DNA of 64,000 nt from G963663315 sp965208975 (GTDB lineage: Bacteria; Pseudomonadota; Gammaproteobacteria; Arenicellales; Poriferihabitantaceae), in contig CBDBQH010000003.1 in the NCBI GenBank assembly GCA_965208975.1, positions 1,984,001-2,048,000 on the forward strand, written 5' to 3'. Within the stretch, counting starts at the first letter, position 1. Each line of letters opens with the position of its first letter. The notes under the pieces were generated by a model, which was not told the DNA's origin, searched no databases, and saw only the letters and a list, made by a program, of their open reading frames with translations. Positions 52,869-61,536 of this stretch are shown here, piece after piece. The translations under genes and the position numbers were made by a program.

Positions 52869-53482
52869 ATGATTGAACAAGATTTCCATACCACTGTTCT
52901 GACCGAATCGTTAGCGACCAACACTCGCATTGCCTATGAGAAGGGATGGTCCAGATTCATTGACTACTGTACAGAAGAACATATCGCTGATCCGTTATCC
53001 GCCCCGCCGGACATGGTGGCGCATTTCCTTGTTCAACTAGCGACAAAGCCGAATCAGCAGAGCGGCAGCGTACTGTCTATGGGTACAGTGACGCTTTACA
53101 AGAGTGCAATCAACAAGAAGTATACCGATGCAGGGAAATCTTCCCCAACGAATCATCCTGTGGTTCGAGACACACTCAAAGGATTAGCCAGACTCAAAGG
53201 AACGTCGTGTCGCCGAGTAAAAGCACTGAGGGAATACCATATCCAGGCTATGCTTTCCCAATGTGCTGATACGACTATCGGTACGCCACGCGAATCGGGT
53301 TGGATCCGAAAGAGGTGGCGGGACATTCCTTGCGGGCGGGTTTTGTCACTAGCGCCGCGGTGCATCATGCCCGACTGGATAAAATCATGGCCGTTACCCG
53401 CCACACCAATCCGGGCACAGTCATGCAATATATTCGCGATGCCGATTCATTCATTGATCATGCCGGTGAGCATTTTTTATAA
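52869..53482 (+). pseudogene. Tyrosine recombinase/integrase, internally deleted and frameshifted
   Basis: The first part (52869 to about 53290) encodes a core-binding domain (NTRIAYEKGWSRFIDYC, VTLYKSAINKKY, VVRDTLKGLARLKG). The C-terminal catalytic part continues in another frame (about 53290-53482) with the H-x-x-R box GHSLRAGF and the end HTNPGTVMQYIRDADSF carrying the nucleophile Tyr. The segment with the first catalytic Arg is missing, and the join is out of frame, near ATCGGTACGCCACG. It was presumably the integrase of the element that delivered the helicase. Confidence 0.8.
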
Positions 53483-53498
53483 GTGTACCTGTCAAGGG

Positions 53499-54287
53499 TC
53501 AGAACTCTGCTTGCCTACCCAGCGCTGGCACAGAAAATTGCCTTCTAGTGATGTGCCCGGAGCAGTCGGACAGCAGGTACAGGTAATGGCGGATGATTTC
53601 GGGGTCATTGGCGTCGCGTAACTGACTGATGTCCTCGCCGGGGTAGAACTGCTTTCTCAGGGCGGTTTTTACTTTTCCACAATCCAGCGTGTTGACGCGG
53701 ATATTCCGGTTTTCCCATTCGCGCGACAGGGTTTGGGACAGGTTCTCAATGCCGGCGAAGGCGGCGCCAGTCGCTCCCCAGTAGGCTGAACCGTTGCGCC
53801 CGCAGGTCAGAACGGAAAATATGACCGAAGCCGGGTTATCATGTTTCAATAGTGGATACAGGGAGCGGGTCAGATACATCGGGCGTATCAACTGTTGATC
53901 GAGAACTTGTCGCCAGACAGTCATGTCACCGTGCGCTACCGGGGTCAGCGGTGAACCCCACATCGCGCAATGTACGAGACCATGGATTTCGGCACAGTCC
54001 CGGCTTAAGGAGTCGGCCAGTTCCATGAATCCTTCAGGGTGCATCCGGAGAATATCGAACTCAACCATCATCGGTTCCGGATATCCCGATTTACCGATCT
54101 GGTCGTAAACCGGAATCAATTCCCTTGATTTGCGGTCGAGTAGCATGACGGTCGCGCCGGCCTGCGCCGCGGCCAGACTGACCGCGCCGCCAATTTGTGA
54201 AGCCGCGCCGGTCACGATGACATTCCTGTCCGCCAGACAATCCGGCTCCACTTGCAGGTTTTCGGCAATGTTAGTTGAATCCGGCAT
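53499..54287 (-). CDS. SDR-fold protein, YciK-like, lacking the catalytic Tyr/Lys
   Basis: 262 residues from ATG 54287. Nucleotide-binding TGAASQIGG (26-34), VEFDIL and the long C-terminal helices fit the short-chain dehydrogenase fold, closest in layout to YciK. Aligning SAYWGATGAAFAG with the E. coli YciK motif puts Thr173 where the catalytic Tyr should be and Phe177 where Lys should be. It may bind a dinucleotide without redox chemistry. It begins 2 nt after the stop of the glycosidase-like gene, so the two are one operon. Confidence 0.78.
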   Translation of the reverse strand: MPDSTNIAENLQVEPDCLADRNVIVTGAASQIGGAVSLAAAQAGATVMLLDRKSRELIPVYDQIGKSGYPEPMMVEFDILRMHPEGFMELADSLSRDCAEIHGLVHCAMWGSPLTPVAHGDMTVWRQVLDQQLIRPMYLTRSLYPLLKHDNPASVIFSVLTCGRNGSAYWGATGAAFAGIENLSQTLSREWENRNIRVNTLDCGKVKTALRKQFYPGEDISQLRDANDPEIIRHYLYLLSDCSGHITRRQFSVPALGRQAEF

Positions 54288-54289
54288 CT

Positions 54290-55366
54290 TCAAGAGGAAT
54301 GTGTTTTATGGGGAGCGTTTGCCAGCAGGGATTTGAACGCATGGTAGGAAGGCATTTTACGCAAGCTGCCCGAGCGGTGATCCACCAGTCCGTAGCCGGG
54401 ATTGATGAGTTGCCACCAGTAGACCCGTTCCACCCAGCCTGTATCCAGTGAAATCCTGAAGTACTGCTTCAGGTAGTCAGCCTGGGTATCCTCGTCCACT
54501 GTTGTTTGCGGGCGCCCGGAATTGGGCGTCCAGGGCTGGGTATCGAGTAGCGGCCAGTTTGTTTCCGTAATCCATAAATTATCGCGGGTATTGTTGGACA
54601 GTTGGAGCATGGCCTTGGTGAGCCGGATTTTGCGTTCCAGGTCGAAATAGTGGTATTGTTTGCCAGTCGCCGCTCCGCGGCGATTGACGTAAAGCAGGGC
54701 GGCGCAACCGTCCATGTTGTACCGCCAGAAATTGAACAGGGTTCGTTGCATCGGCAGGGGTTCAAAATCAATGATGGATGAGCCGAGTAGCCGGATATGT
54801 GGATAGTCGGCGCGAACCTCATCCGCAATCCTGAACAGTCGAAGCGCGTCACGGGTATTGCGGCACCCCCATTTGGACCGATTCACGGCATTGCCAATCT
54901 GGAATATACCGCAGCGCCCGGAAAAGGCGCCAAAAATTTCATGCAGCCGGTTTTGCCATAAATCGGTGTCCAGCACACTCTCCCGGTCCTGCAGGATATT
55001 GATCACGAAGCGGTTGGCTTCAAATCTTTCCAGAAATTTGAGATCGTGATCGAAGCGGTCGGGTTGCCATACCGGGATTCGTAACAACAGATGTCTGACC
55101 CCCAACTCTTCGATCATTTCAATATGTGCATTTTGCCATTGTGGTTCTGAATGGATGCCGAGTCCGGCGAAATCAACCATCGTCTTGTTCTGGTTCTTCC
55201 TCAAGCGGCTGTATTGCCAGGCCACACCTCCCGCCAATCCGATTGCGGTGAAAAGAATCCTGGCGTATTCTCCAAGATTGGCCACGGAAACCCTGGCTTT
55301 ATCCGCTTGCGGAATGATATAAGGCTGGCAGGACCAGGGGTCCCACCAATCAGGGTGCTGGCTCAT
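54290..55366 (-). CDS. TIM-barrel glycoside-hydrolase-like protein
   Basis: 358 residues. After a basic region and a possible membrane segment (ILFTAIGLAGGVAWQY, about 37-52), the protein shows a (beta/alpha)8 pattern resembling clan GH-A glycosidases: FAGLGIHSEPQWQNA, HLLLRIPVW, FQIGNAVNRSKWG and WITETNWPL, with a Glu in the nucleophile position near 267. The usual acid/base Glu of an NE pair appears as NA (GNAVNR), so activity is uncertain. Function unknown; the tight coupling with the SDR-like gene suggests a joint envelope or carbohydrate role. Confidence 0.5.
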   Translation of the reverse strand: MSQHPDWWDPWSCQPYIIPQADKARVSVANLGEYARILFTAIGLAGGVAWQYSRLRKNQNKTMVDFAGLGIHSEPQWQNAHIEMIEELGVRHLLLRIPVWQPDRFDHDLKFLERFEANRFVINILQDRESVLDTDLWQNRLHEIFGAFSGRCGIFQIGNAVNRSKWGCRNTRDALRLFRIADEVRADYPHIRLLGSSIIDFEPLPMQRTLFNFWRYNMDGCAALLYVNRRGAATGKQYHYFDLERKIRLTKAMLQLSNNTRDNLWITETNWPLLDTQPWTPNSGRPQTTVDEDTQADYLKQYFRISLDTGWVERVYWWQLINPGYGLVDHRSGSLRKMPSYHAFKSLLANAPHKTHSS

Positions 55367-55469
55367 GAATTTTCGTTAATTGTCAATAAAATCCGGTAAA
55401 TCTCGCCGAACTGGACTATAAAATAGATTTTTGCGATAATCGGGACTTGTTGTTAATCGCCGCTTTGTC

Positions 55470-55913
55470 ATGGCTAAAATTCTTGTACTGCATGGTCCTA
55501 ATCTCAATTTGCTTGGACTCAGAGAGCCTGAGCATTACGGGTCGGTCAGTCTGGCTGAGATCAATAACCGGCTGATGCAGATGGCCAACACCGATGGTGT
55601 GAAGATCGAGTGTCGGCAGAGTAACGCTGAAAGTGAACTCGTCAACTGGATTCAGCAGGCGCCTGATGAAAGTGTGGATTTTATCATCATCAATCCCGCC
55701 GCGTTCACCCATACCAGTATTGCGATGCGGGATGCCTTCAGCGCGGTCAGGATCCCCTTTCTGGAGGTGCATCTGTCCAATGTGCATGCCAGAGAACCTT
55801 TTCGCAAAATCTCGTATTTTTCTGATATTGCAGAGGGGGTGATCGCTGGTCTTGGGGCAGCGGGTTACGAATCAGCCTATCATTTTGCCGCGTCGTTTCC
55901 GGGGAGATACTGA
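55470..55913 (+). CDS. aroQ: 3-dehydroquinate dehydratase, type II
   Basis: 147 residues, the standard size. LHGPNLNLLGLREPEHYG with the catalytic Tyr, ESELVNWIQQA, FIIINPAAFTHTSIAMRDA with the active-site Asn/His region, and EVHLSNVHAREPFR. It dehydrates 3-dehydroquinate in the shikimate pathway. It heads aroQ-accB-accC; its stop overlaps the accB start (TGATG). Confidence 0.96.
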   Translation: MAKILVLHGPNLNLLGLREPEHYGSVSLAEINNRLMQMANTDGVKIECRQSNAESELVNWIQQAPDESVDFIIINPAAFTHTSIAMRDAFSAVRIPFLEVHLSNVHAREPFRKISYFSDIAEGVIAGLGAAGYESAYHFAASFPGRY

Positions 55914-56374
55914 TGGATTTGAGAAAGATAAAAAAACTGATTGAATTACTGGAAGACTCCGCCTTGCTTGAAATGGAAATCACTGAAGGTGACAGTACAA
56001 TCAGATTGAGTCGCGCCGGAGTAGGTGGTGTTGCGGCAGCGCCCCGGCAGGATGCTCCGGCGCCCCTTGTTGATTGCGGGATGATTCCGGAGGCGCCGCC
56101 TGCCGTCCGTACTGAATCGACGAATACCAGCGAAGCAGCCGGGATTGTGGTCAATTCACCGATGGTCGGAACATTTTATGATGCGTCATCGCCGGATTCC
56201 AGTCCATACGTTTCTGTCGGAACGGTAGTCAAACCGGGAGATGTCCTGTGCATTATCGAGGCGATGAAAACGTATAACCAGCTGGAGGCGGAGGTAGCCG
56301 GGACGGTGAAAGAGATTTACAAGAAGAATGGCGCTCCGGTTGAGTTCGGGGAACCCTTGTTTCTGATTGCCTGA
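55913..56374 (+). CDS. accB: Biotin carboxyl carrier protein
   Basis: 153 residues. The biotinylation site Lys is in CIIEAMKTYNQLEAE, with the surrounding barrel (VNSPMVGTFYDASSPDSSPYVSVG). An Ala/Pro-rich linker (about 38-80) separates it from the N-terminal helix (LRKIKKLIELLEDS). Carries carboxybiotin between AccC and the AccAD transferase. Translationally coupled to aroQ. Confidence 0.96.
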   Translation: MDLRKIKKLIELLEDSALLEMEITEGDSTIRLSRAGVGGVAAAPRQDAPAPLVDCGMIPEAPPAVRTESTNTSEAAGIVVNSPMVGTFYDASSPDSSPYVSVGTVVKPGDVLCIIEAMKTYNQLEAEVAGTVKEIYKKNGAPVEFGEPLFLIA

Positions 56375-56387
56375 TCTTTTTATTGAC

Positions 56388-57740
56388 ATGATGAACCAGA
56401 TCAGGAAACTGGTTATTGCCAATCGTGGCGAGATCGCGCTGCGAATCCTCCGCGCTTGTCGCCAACTGGATATATTGACGGTGGCTCTGCATTCCGAGGC
56501 CGACAAGGATGCCAAGTATGTACGTCTGGCGGATGAGTCTGTATGTATCGGGCCGTCCTCTCCCACTGACAGCTACCTCAATATCGCTTCGGTCATTGCG
56601 GCGGCGGAAGTGACCGAGGCGAATGCGATACACCCCGGCTATGGTTTCCTCTCCGAAAATCCGAATTTCGCGGAACAGGTTGAACGCAGCGGATTTGTAT
56701 TTGTCGGGCCGACGGCTGATACCATTCGGACAATGGGAGACAAGATTTCTGCCATTGCCGCGATGCGCTCGGCCAATGTGCCTTGTATTCCGGGGTCGGA
56801 CGGTCCCTTGCCGGATAGCCTGGGTGAAGTGACAGCGCTGGCAGAGCGAATCGGATATCCACTGATGCTGAAGGCGTCCGGTGGTGGTGGTGGCCGGGGA
56901 ATGCGGGTCGTGAGGGATGAGTCAGGACTGTCCGATTCGATCCATACCACCCGACAGGAAGCGTCTGCGGCATTTGGCAATGATGTCTTGTATATGGAGC
57001 GGTTTCTTGAGGCGCCGAGGCATATCGAGATCCAGGTGCTGGCGGATACTTATGGCAACGTGGTCCATCTGGGTGACCGCGATTGTTCCATGCAGAGAAA
57101 ACATCAAAAGGTGATTGAGGAGGCGCCCGCTCCCGGCATCTGTGAGGAAAAAAGATTCGAAATCGGCAGAATCTGTGTAGAGGCCTGTAGACAGATTGGA
57201 TATCGGGGGGTCGGCACCTTCGAGTTTCTTTATCAGGAGGGGGAGTTTTACTTTATCGAGATGAATACACGGATTCAGGTTGAGCATCCGGTAACGGAAA
57301 TGATTACCGGGATCGACTTGCTGCAGGAGCAGATTCGTGTTGCGGATGGGCAGGAGCTGAGGTTTACCCAGGACCAGATTCAGATGAACGGCCATGCGTT
57401 CGAATGTCGCATCAATGCGGAAGACCCAAAAACCTTCATGCCCTCTCCGGGACAGATTACGCAGTATCACATGGCGGGAGGGCCGGGCGTTCGGGTGGAT
57501 TCCCATGTTTACAGTTATTATGTGGTTCCCCCTTATTATGACTCCATGATCGGAAAGGTGATTACCCATGGCATGCATCGCACCGAGGCGTTGTCAAGAA
57601 TGAGCGGCGCATTGCAGGAAATGGTGGTTGAAGGGATCAAGACCAATATCCCGTTGCATCGGCAGCTGGTTCAGGATCCGGGGTTTATCAAGGGAGGGTG
57701 TGATATTCATTATCTGGAGAAGAAATTTTCCATTACTTGA
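56388..57740 (+). CDS. accC: Biotin carboxylase
   Basis: 450 residues from ATG 56388 (the frame is open to 56367 and a second ATG follows). ATP-grasp enzyme with KLVIANRGEIALRILRAC, HPGYGFLSENPNFAE, the Gly-rich loop KASGGGGGRGMRVV and EMNTRIQVEHPVTEMITG. It carboxylates the biotin of AccB. prmA, which usually follows in gammaproteobacteria, is missing. Confidence 0.95.
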   Translation: MMNQIRKLVIANRGEIALRILRACRQLDILTVALHSEADKDAKYVRLADESVCIGPSSPTDSYLNIASVIAAAEVTEANAIHPGYGFLSENPNFAEQVERSGFVFVGPTADTIRTMGDKISAIAAMRSANVPCIPGSDGPLPDSLGEVTALAERIGYPLMLKASGGGGGRGMRVVRDESGLSDSIHTTRQEASAAFGNDVLYMERFLEAPRHIEIQVLADTYGNVVHLGDRDCSMQRKHQKVIEEAPAPGICEEKRFEIGRICVEACRQIGYRGVGTFEFLYQEGEFYFIEMNTRIQVEHPVTEMITGIDLLQEQIRVADGQELRFTQDQIQMNGHAFECRINAEDPKTFMPSPGQITQYHMAGGPGVRVDSHVYSYYVVPPYYDSMIGKVITHGMHRTEALSRMSGALQEMVVEGIKTNIPLHRQLVQDPGFIKGGCDIHYLEKKFSIT

Positions 57741-57825
57741 GCGTTATTCAGCGATTGGTAGATGTAAGTGCAGTGCAACCCGGCGTCAGACAGAAATCAG
57801 GTATCTTTAGAGCTTGTACAGTGAT

Positions 57826-58665
57826 ATGAGTGAAAAGCATTTTTGCTGTTGTCCGCATTGCCAGACCATTTTCCGTTTGTCCGGGGAGAATCTGAATCGC
57901 CGATCCACTCTTTTCCGTTGTTATTCGTGCCGTGAAGTGTTTGATTCACGTATCAATGCGGTCTCAAGGGTGGATGCGGGATTTGTTTTTGAGGGAGCCG
58001 CCCCGAGCAGCGCCGGCGTGACGGGGACATCCATGCCCGGTGATTCAACCAGCATTGAGGTTGAAGATTTCGGGAAGCCAGCCGCGGGTGGGCGAGATGG
58101 AGCCGACCGATCAAAACCGCCCGTGTCGGAAGATGCGCCGTCGGCCTGGAGGAGAGAAAACACGGCGTATGAATATATCAAGGACCGGCGTGAGCCCTTG
58201 ATTACACTGGCATGGTGTGTGGCTGTTGTGGCCCTTTTTATATTGTTGTCGTTACAGATAAAGTATTTTTATGTGGAAAAGTTCGCTCAGGATCAGTCTT
58301 TTCGTAGCTATCTGATTGGGTTTTGCAAGATCGCAGGCTGTGAGTTGCCGCCGCTCAAATCCCCGGACTTGTTTGCTCTGGCCGATACGAAAATTGATCT
58401 GCACCCCAATCAACCGGATGCGCTTCGTGTTACCGTGCAACTGCTCAACCGGGCCGGATATTCCCAGCCTTATCCTGATTTGCGAATTACGTTGACAGAC
58501 CGGGACGGGCGGGTAGTCGGACGCCGGTCTTTCTCTCCGCAATCCTGGTTGGTGGCGGGCAGTGAAAACATGGTGGGTGATGGTGAGCGGGTATCCTTGT
58601 TATTTGATCTTGCCAGACCCCACGAAAAAGCGGTCGGGTTTGCCGTTAATATTGTTACGGATTGA
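57826..58665 (+). CDS. Zinc-ribbon DUF3426 membrane protein
   Basis: 279 residues from ATG 57826. N-terminal MJ0042-type zinc ribbon (CPHCQTIFRLS, CYSCREVFDS), a low-complexity linker, one membrane helix (about 131-150, LAWCVAVVALFILLSL) and a periplasmic DUF3426 domain (KIAGCELPPLKSPDLFAL through GERVSLLFDL). Function unknown. It normally sits between prmA and dusB-fis; here purH is next. Contact with the cell division or envelope machinery is only a guess. Confidence 0.85.
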   Translation: MSEKHFCCCPHCQTIFRLSGENLNRRSTLFRCYSCREVFDSRINAVSRVDAGFVFEGAAPSSAGVTGTSMPGDSTSIEVEDFGKPAAGGRDGADRSKPPVSEDAPSAWRRENTAYEYIKDRREPLITLAWCVAVVALFILLSLQIKYFYVEKFAQDQSFRSYLIGFCKIAGCELPPLKSPDLFALADTKIDLHPNQPDALRVTVQLLNRAGYSQPYPDLRITLTDRDGRVVGRRSFSPQSWLVAGSENMVGDGERVSLLFDLARPHEKAVGFAVNIVTD

Positions 58666-58698
58666 AGGGCAGGCACGTAAGACCCGCCCCTGCGGATG

Positions 58699-58734
58699 TT
58701 GATGATATTGATGATATTGATGATATTGATGATG
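58699..58734 (+). repeat. 9-bp tandem repeat (TTGATGATA)x4
   Basis: Three exact copies of TTGATGATA followed by TTGATGATG, located 46 nt upstream of the purH start. Immediately before it, 58669-58692 holds a decayed copy of the dispersed GGCGGGCACG...ACCCGCCCC repeat. No -10 is obvious. Copy number changes would alter the leader of purH. Confidence 0.85.
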
Positions 58735-58779
58735 TTCAGGGTGTGTGCAATGCGGGGAAACAGATGAAATGGTAATCGA

Positions 58780-60363
58780 ATGATGACTAAAATCATCCGT
58801 AGAGCGCTGCTCAGTGTTTCTGATAAACAGAATCTTGTTGAACTGGGCAAGGCCCTGTCCGCACATGACATTGAGATATTATCGACCGGCGGAACTGCGG
58901 GATTGCTTGTCAAAGCAGGCGTCCGTGTTGTCGAGGTGAGTGAATATACCGGATTCCCGGAAATGATGGATGGCAGGGTAAAGACTCTGCATCCGGCTAT
59001 CCATGGGGGAATCCTGAGTCGGCGCGGGATGGATGATGAGGTCATGGCGTCGAATCATATCCAGCCGATTGACCTGGTGGTGGTCAATCTGTACCCATTC
59101 CGTGAAACCGTTTCCAAACCCGATTGTACTTTGGAGCGGGCGATTGAAAATATTGATATTGGCGGCCCTGCGCTGTTGCGCGCCGCGGCTAAAAATCATG
59201 CGGATGTGACCGTGGTTGTGGATGTCGATGATTACAGCCGGGTGATGCGGGAACTGGACGACAATGGCGGCGCTGTTTCCGATGAGTTACGGTTTGATTT
59301 GGCCGTGAAGGCATTTGAACATACCGCTGATTACGACGGCGCCGTCGCCAACTATCTGGGAGCATTGTCGAAGCGGGGCAGTGGCCGGTTTCCGCGGACA
59401 TTGAATCTTCAATATATCAAGAAACAGGAAATGCGTTACGGCGAAAACCCTCATCAGGCTGGCGCCTTTTATATCGGTCGCAATCAGCGCCGGACAAGCG
59501 TTTCGGCTGCTGTGCAAATTCAGGGTAAGGAGCTGTCCTACAACAATGTTGCGGATACCGATGCCGCGTTCGAGTGCGTCAAGCAGTTTTCATCGGGGGA
59601 TGGTTACGCCTGTACCATTGTGAAACACGCCAATCCGTGCGGGGTTGCGGTCCGGGATTCGCAGGAGGCGGCTTATCGGTGCGCCTGGCGCACCGATCCT
59701 GAATCCGCGTTTGGCGGTATAATAGCCTTTAATACGGAACTGGAGGCTGAAACCGCCAGGGCCATTGTTGAGCAACAGTTTGTGGAGGTCGTCATTGCTC
59801 CACAAATAACGGATGGAGCCAGACAGACGCTCAGGGACAAGCGGGATGTCCGAATACTGGAGTGTGCAAGCGGGAGCGGGGGGGGGGCTGCGCCCGTTGG
59901 GGAAGTCCTGGATTACAGGAAAGTCAACGGCGGGTTGCTGGTACAGCAGATGGACACCGCTCTTTATGAAAGCCTGGCGGTGGTGACGAAACGCCAGCCG
60001 GACGAAGATGAAATGCGGGATTTGCTGTTTTCCTGGAAGGTGGCGAAGTACGTCAAGTCAAACGCCATTGTCTATGCTTCGGACCATGCGACCATCGGCA
60101 TTGGGGCGGGGCAGATGAGTCGGGTCAATTCAGCCAGGATCGCAGCCATAAAAGCGCAACATGCGAGATTGCCGGTGGCGGGAGCCGTGATGGCTTCGGA
60201 TGCGTTTTTCCCGTTTCGCGATGGCCTGGACAATGCGGCTGGCGCCGGTATCCGGGCCGTGATTCAGCCGGGTGGTTCCAGGCGTGACGCCGAGGTGATT
60301 GCGGCGGCGGATGAACAGGGTATGGTTATGATATTTACCGGGATGCGCCATTTCAGGCACTGA
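58780..60363 (+). CDS. purH: Bifunctional AICAR formyltransferase/IMP cyclohydrolase
   Basis: 527 residues. N-terminal MGS-like cyclohydrolase domain (RALLSVSDKQNLVELGKAL, LSTGGTAGLL, GRVKTLHPAIHGGIL) and C-terminal transformylase with the catalytic KH pair in CTIVKHANPCGVA and SDAFFPFRDGLDNAAGAG. Last two steps to IMP. Starts at ATG 58780, or the adjacent ATG 58783. A run of eight Gly-coding G-rich bases near 59877 lies within the frame. Confidence 0.95.
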   Translation: MMTKIIRRALLSVSDKQNLVELGKALSAHDIEILSTGGTAGLLVKAGVRVVEVSEYTGFPEMMDGRVKTLHPAIHGGILSRRGMDDEVMASNHIQPIDLVVVNLYPFRETVSKPDCTLERAIENIDIGGPALLRAAAKNHADVTVVVDVDDYSRVMRELDDNGGAVSDELRFDLAVKAFEHTADYDGAVANYLGALSKRGSGRFPRTLNLQYIKKQEMRYGENPHQAGAFYIGRNQRRTSVSAAVQIQGKELSYNNVADTDAAFECVKQFSSGDGYACTIVKHANPCGVAVRDSQEAAYRCAWRTDPESAFGGIIAFNTELEAETARAIVEQQFVEVVIAPQITDGARQTLRDKRDVRILECASGSGGGAAPVGEVLDYRKVNGGLLVQQMDTALYESLAVVTKRQPDEDEMRDLLFSWKVAKYVKSNAIVYASDHATIGIGAGQMSRVNSARIAAIKAQHARLPVAGAVMASDAFFPFRDGLDNAAGAGIRAVIQPGGSRRDAEVIAAADEQGMVMIFTGMRHFRH

Positions 60364-60388
60364 ACCCGGATTTTTCCCATCTGATAAA

Positions 60389-61525
60389 ATGGAAGAGCGT
60401 AGATACAAGGTTATTTTAAGCGGGCAGACGCTTCCGAAGAGAAGCCGCGCCGAAGCGCTGGAAGGGTTGGCCGGTCTGTTCAAGTCGACCACGACAGCGA
60501 TGGAACAGGTCTTGCAGGGACATCCGACACCACTCAGGAAAGAGTATAGCGAAAGCCAGGCGATCGAACTGTGTAGAAAAATTGAACGGCTTGGGGTGCA
60601 ATGCGAAATCAGGGAAATCAGGACTGAGAGAACCGTTGAGGAAATAGTCGAAGAAGTAACCGAAGAAGTAGTTGACGAAGTAGTTGACAAAGATTCCCCC
60701 AACAGCGGGGAGTCTGAGAAAGTGCAGGGTCTGTTGATGGGGTTCGTCTGTGTCAATACGGATTATTACCGGCGCCAGTTCTCTCGCTTCGGCAATCCTG
60801 AACGATCATCATTCAGACTGTCCTGGCATTGGCCGGCTTTTTTCTTCTTTTTCTTTTGGGCGCTGTACCGGAAAATGTGGGGGGTGGCCACATTTTACCT
60901 GGTTGTCGGAACGGGCCTGACGCTCATAGCGCCGATCGGTTCGAGTCCGATCTTTTCTCTTCTCTGGCTGTTTTTCTGGCCTTGCGTGGCAAACTGGCTG
61001 TACTACAGGAAAGCGGTTTCCGGAGTCCATCGGGTAGCGGAACACCCTGAAATGAAACACGATTACCTGTCCGCGGGAGGGGTCAGCAAGGGTATGGTCT
61101 GGGTCGGTGTGGTCATTATGCTCATCTTGTCGCTGTGGATGGGGAACCATCTGGCTCGTCAGTTTGTGGAAGAATACGGAGAGGAAATAGCCGAAGTATT
61201 GCCTGGTTCCGGCACACAGGTCACCCGGGACGGCGCCGTTGTGAATGTGACCGCGCAGAGCGGCTCCGGGCTGGTCGAATCCTCATTGACATTGAGCTAT
61301 CTGGCAGCTACCTTGAAACTGTTGACTGTCGTCAAAGGGAATGTAGACAATCACGCGGCGGTGACTGGATTTATCGAAAAAATGAATCAGGGGGAATACA
61401 CGGATGGTTGGGGAAATGAGATTCTGGTGACGCAGGAAGTGGATCGCTACGTTTTGTTTTCGGCGGGGCCTGATCAGACTTATGGCACCGGTGACGACAT
61501 TCTTCAGGCAGTGGAGCTCAGGTAA
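60389..61525 (+). CDS. DUF2628-like membrane protein with GspG-like C-terminus
   Basis: 378 residues, not a known enzyme. An N-terminal alpha/beta domain (YKVILSGQTLPKRSRAEAL, CRKIERLGVQCEIRE, about 1-78) is followed by a Glu/Val-rich linker (about 80-103). A DUF2628-type module with aromatic-rich membrane helices (WHWPAFFFFFFWALYRKMWG) comes next, then another membrane helix (about 232-250). The C-terminal domain ends in a type II secretion GspG-like motif (DGWGNEILV, GPDQTYGTGDDI). Lies between purH and purD, 11 nt before purD, so it is probably co-transcribed. Confidence 0.65.
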   Translation: MEERRYKVILSGQTLPKRSRAEALEGLAGLFKSTTTAMEQVLQGHPTPLRKEYSESQAIELCRKIERLGVQCEIREIRTERTVEEIVEEVTEEVVDEVVDKDSPNSGESEKVQGLLMGFVCVNTDYYRRQFSRFGNPERSSFRLSWHWPAFFFFFFWALYRKMWGVATFYLVVGTGLTLIAPIGSSPIFSLLWLFFWPCVANWLYYRKAVSGVHRVAEHPEMKHDYLSAGGVSKGMVWVGVVIMLILSLWMGNHLARQFVEEYGEEIAEVLPGSGTQVTRDGAVVNVTAQSGSGLVESSLTLSYLAATLKLLTVVKGNVDNHAAVTGFIEKMNQGEYTDGWGNEILVTQEVDRYVLFSAGPDQTYGTGDDILQAVELR

Positions 61526-61536
61526 TAAAACAGAAA

